Below are positions 30,784 to 30,869 of a stretch of DNA of 30,869 bases, one piece after another (within the stretch, counting starts at the first letter, position 1; each line of letters begins with the position of its first letter). The stretch is from NCBI GenBank assembly GCA_002812745.2, contig NCSJ02000445.1, positions 1 to 30,869 of the forward strand, read 5' to 3'. The stretch comes from Scytalidium lignicola (Eukaryota; Ascomycota; Leotiomycetes). A program made the position numbers and the translations under genes. The notes under the pieces were generated by a model that was not told the origin of the DNA, did no database searches, and saw only the letters and a list, made by a program, of their open reading frames with translations.

Positions 30784-30869
30784 ATGAAACTCCCTTTTGT
30801 TCTTCTCACGGGTCTGGCATTTTTGAGCAATGTTATTTTAGCACAGGACTTGTCCTCTGCGCTAACTGG
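30784..30869 (+). CDS. Secreted protein, N-terminus only (cut by window end)
   Basis: The frame from ATG at 30784 encodes a clear signal peptide: MKLPFVLLTGLAFLSNVILA followed by QDLSSALTG. Cleavage is likely after Ala20. An in-frame ATG at 30742 would add 14 mostly polar residues and spoil the signal peptide, so 30784 is preferred. The sequence leaves the window after 28 full codons. The start after cleavage resembles many small secreted fungal proteins, including some CFEM proteins, but too little is visible to assign a family. Confidence 0.55.
   Translation, partial: MKLPFVLLTGLAFLSNVILAQDLSSALT

Noticed and set aside
1..30869. CRISPR array, tRNA or rRNA genes, bacterial operons
   Set aside because: No regularly spaced identical repeats with unique spacers and no tRNA box A/B pair were seen; introns and families show a fungal nuclear origin.

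Overview
The window looks like nuclear DNA of a filamentous ascomycete (Pezizomycotina). Genes carry several short GT-AG introns (51-82 nt; one uncertain intron of 158 nt). Families seen include a C2H2 plus fungal-specific transcription factor, a P450 and a GPR1/FUN34-type transporter. Repeated DNA carries C-to-T and G-to-A damage that looks like RIP (repeat-induced point mutation). I cannot name the species. All exon models come from reading splice sites by eye. Each multi-exon model closes in frame and rebuilds family motifs across its junctions, except for one base at an N in the P450.

Region 1 (1-8165) is a nested transposon graveyard, very AT-rich up to about 6.9 kb. In order it holds: a Copia retrotransposon on the minus strand with RIP-type stops; an array of degenerate repeats; a decayed pogo/Fot-like element; a decayed Mutator-like (MULE) transposase; a pogo right end; a 263-bp MITE with TTA target duplications; a diverged direct repeat; and another pogo right end.

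Region 2 (8439-9639) is a four-exon peroxisomal acyl-CoA thioesterase ending in SKL. A possible solo LTR follows it.

Region 3 (about 10.1-16.0 kb) holds a Crypton-type tyrosine-recombinase element, broken by RIP-type stops and peppered with N, then a complete 1,888-bp pogo element with 45-bp perfect terminal inverted repeats and TA duplications. The pogo lies directly in front of a transcription factor gene.

Region 4 (16.1-29.2 kb) is a compact metabolic block: a C2H2/fungal_trans transcription factor (+), tail-anchored cytochrome b5 (-), a CYP504-like P450 (-), an HSL-type alpha/beta hydrolase whose nucleophile serine is alanine (+), a 534-bp MITE, a GPR1/FUN34/YaaH transporter (+) and mitochondrial D-lactate dehydrogenase (+). 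The heptamer CCCCTCA/TGAGGGG recurs in the intergenic DNA of this block, and the transcription factor's first finger resembles those of AGGGG/GGGG-binding regulators. I propose that this is a co-regulated oxidation and short-chain-acid cluster: P450 and b5 hydroxylate a substrate at the ER, and the transporter and D-lactate dehydrogenase handle small monocarboxylates. This is inference.

Region 5 (29.2-30.87 kb) is mostly empty and ends in the first 28 codons of a secreted protein.
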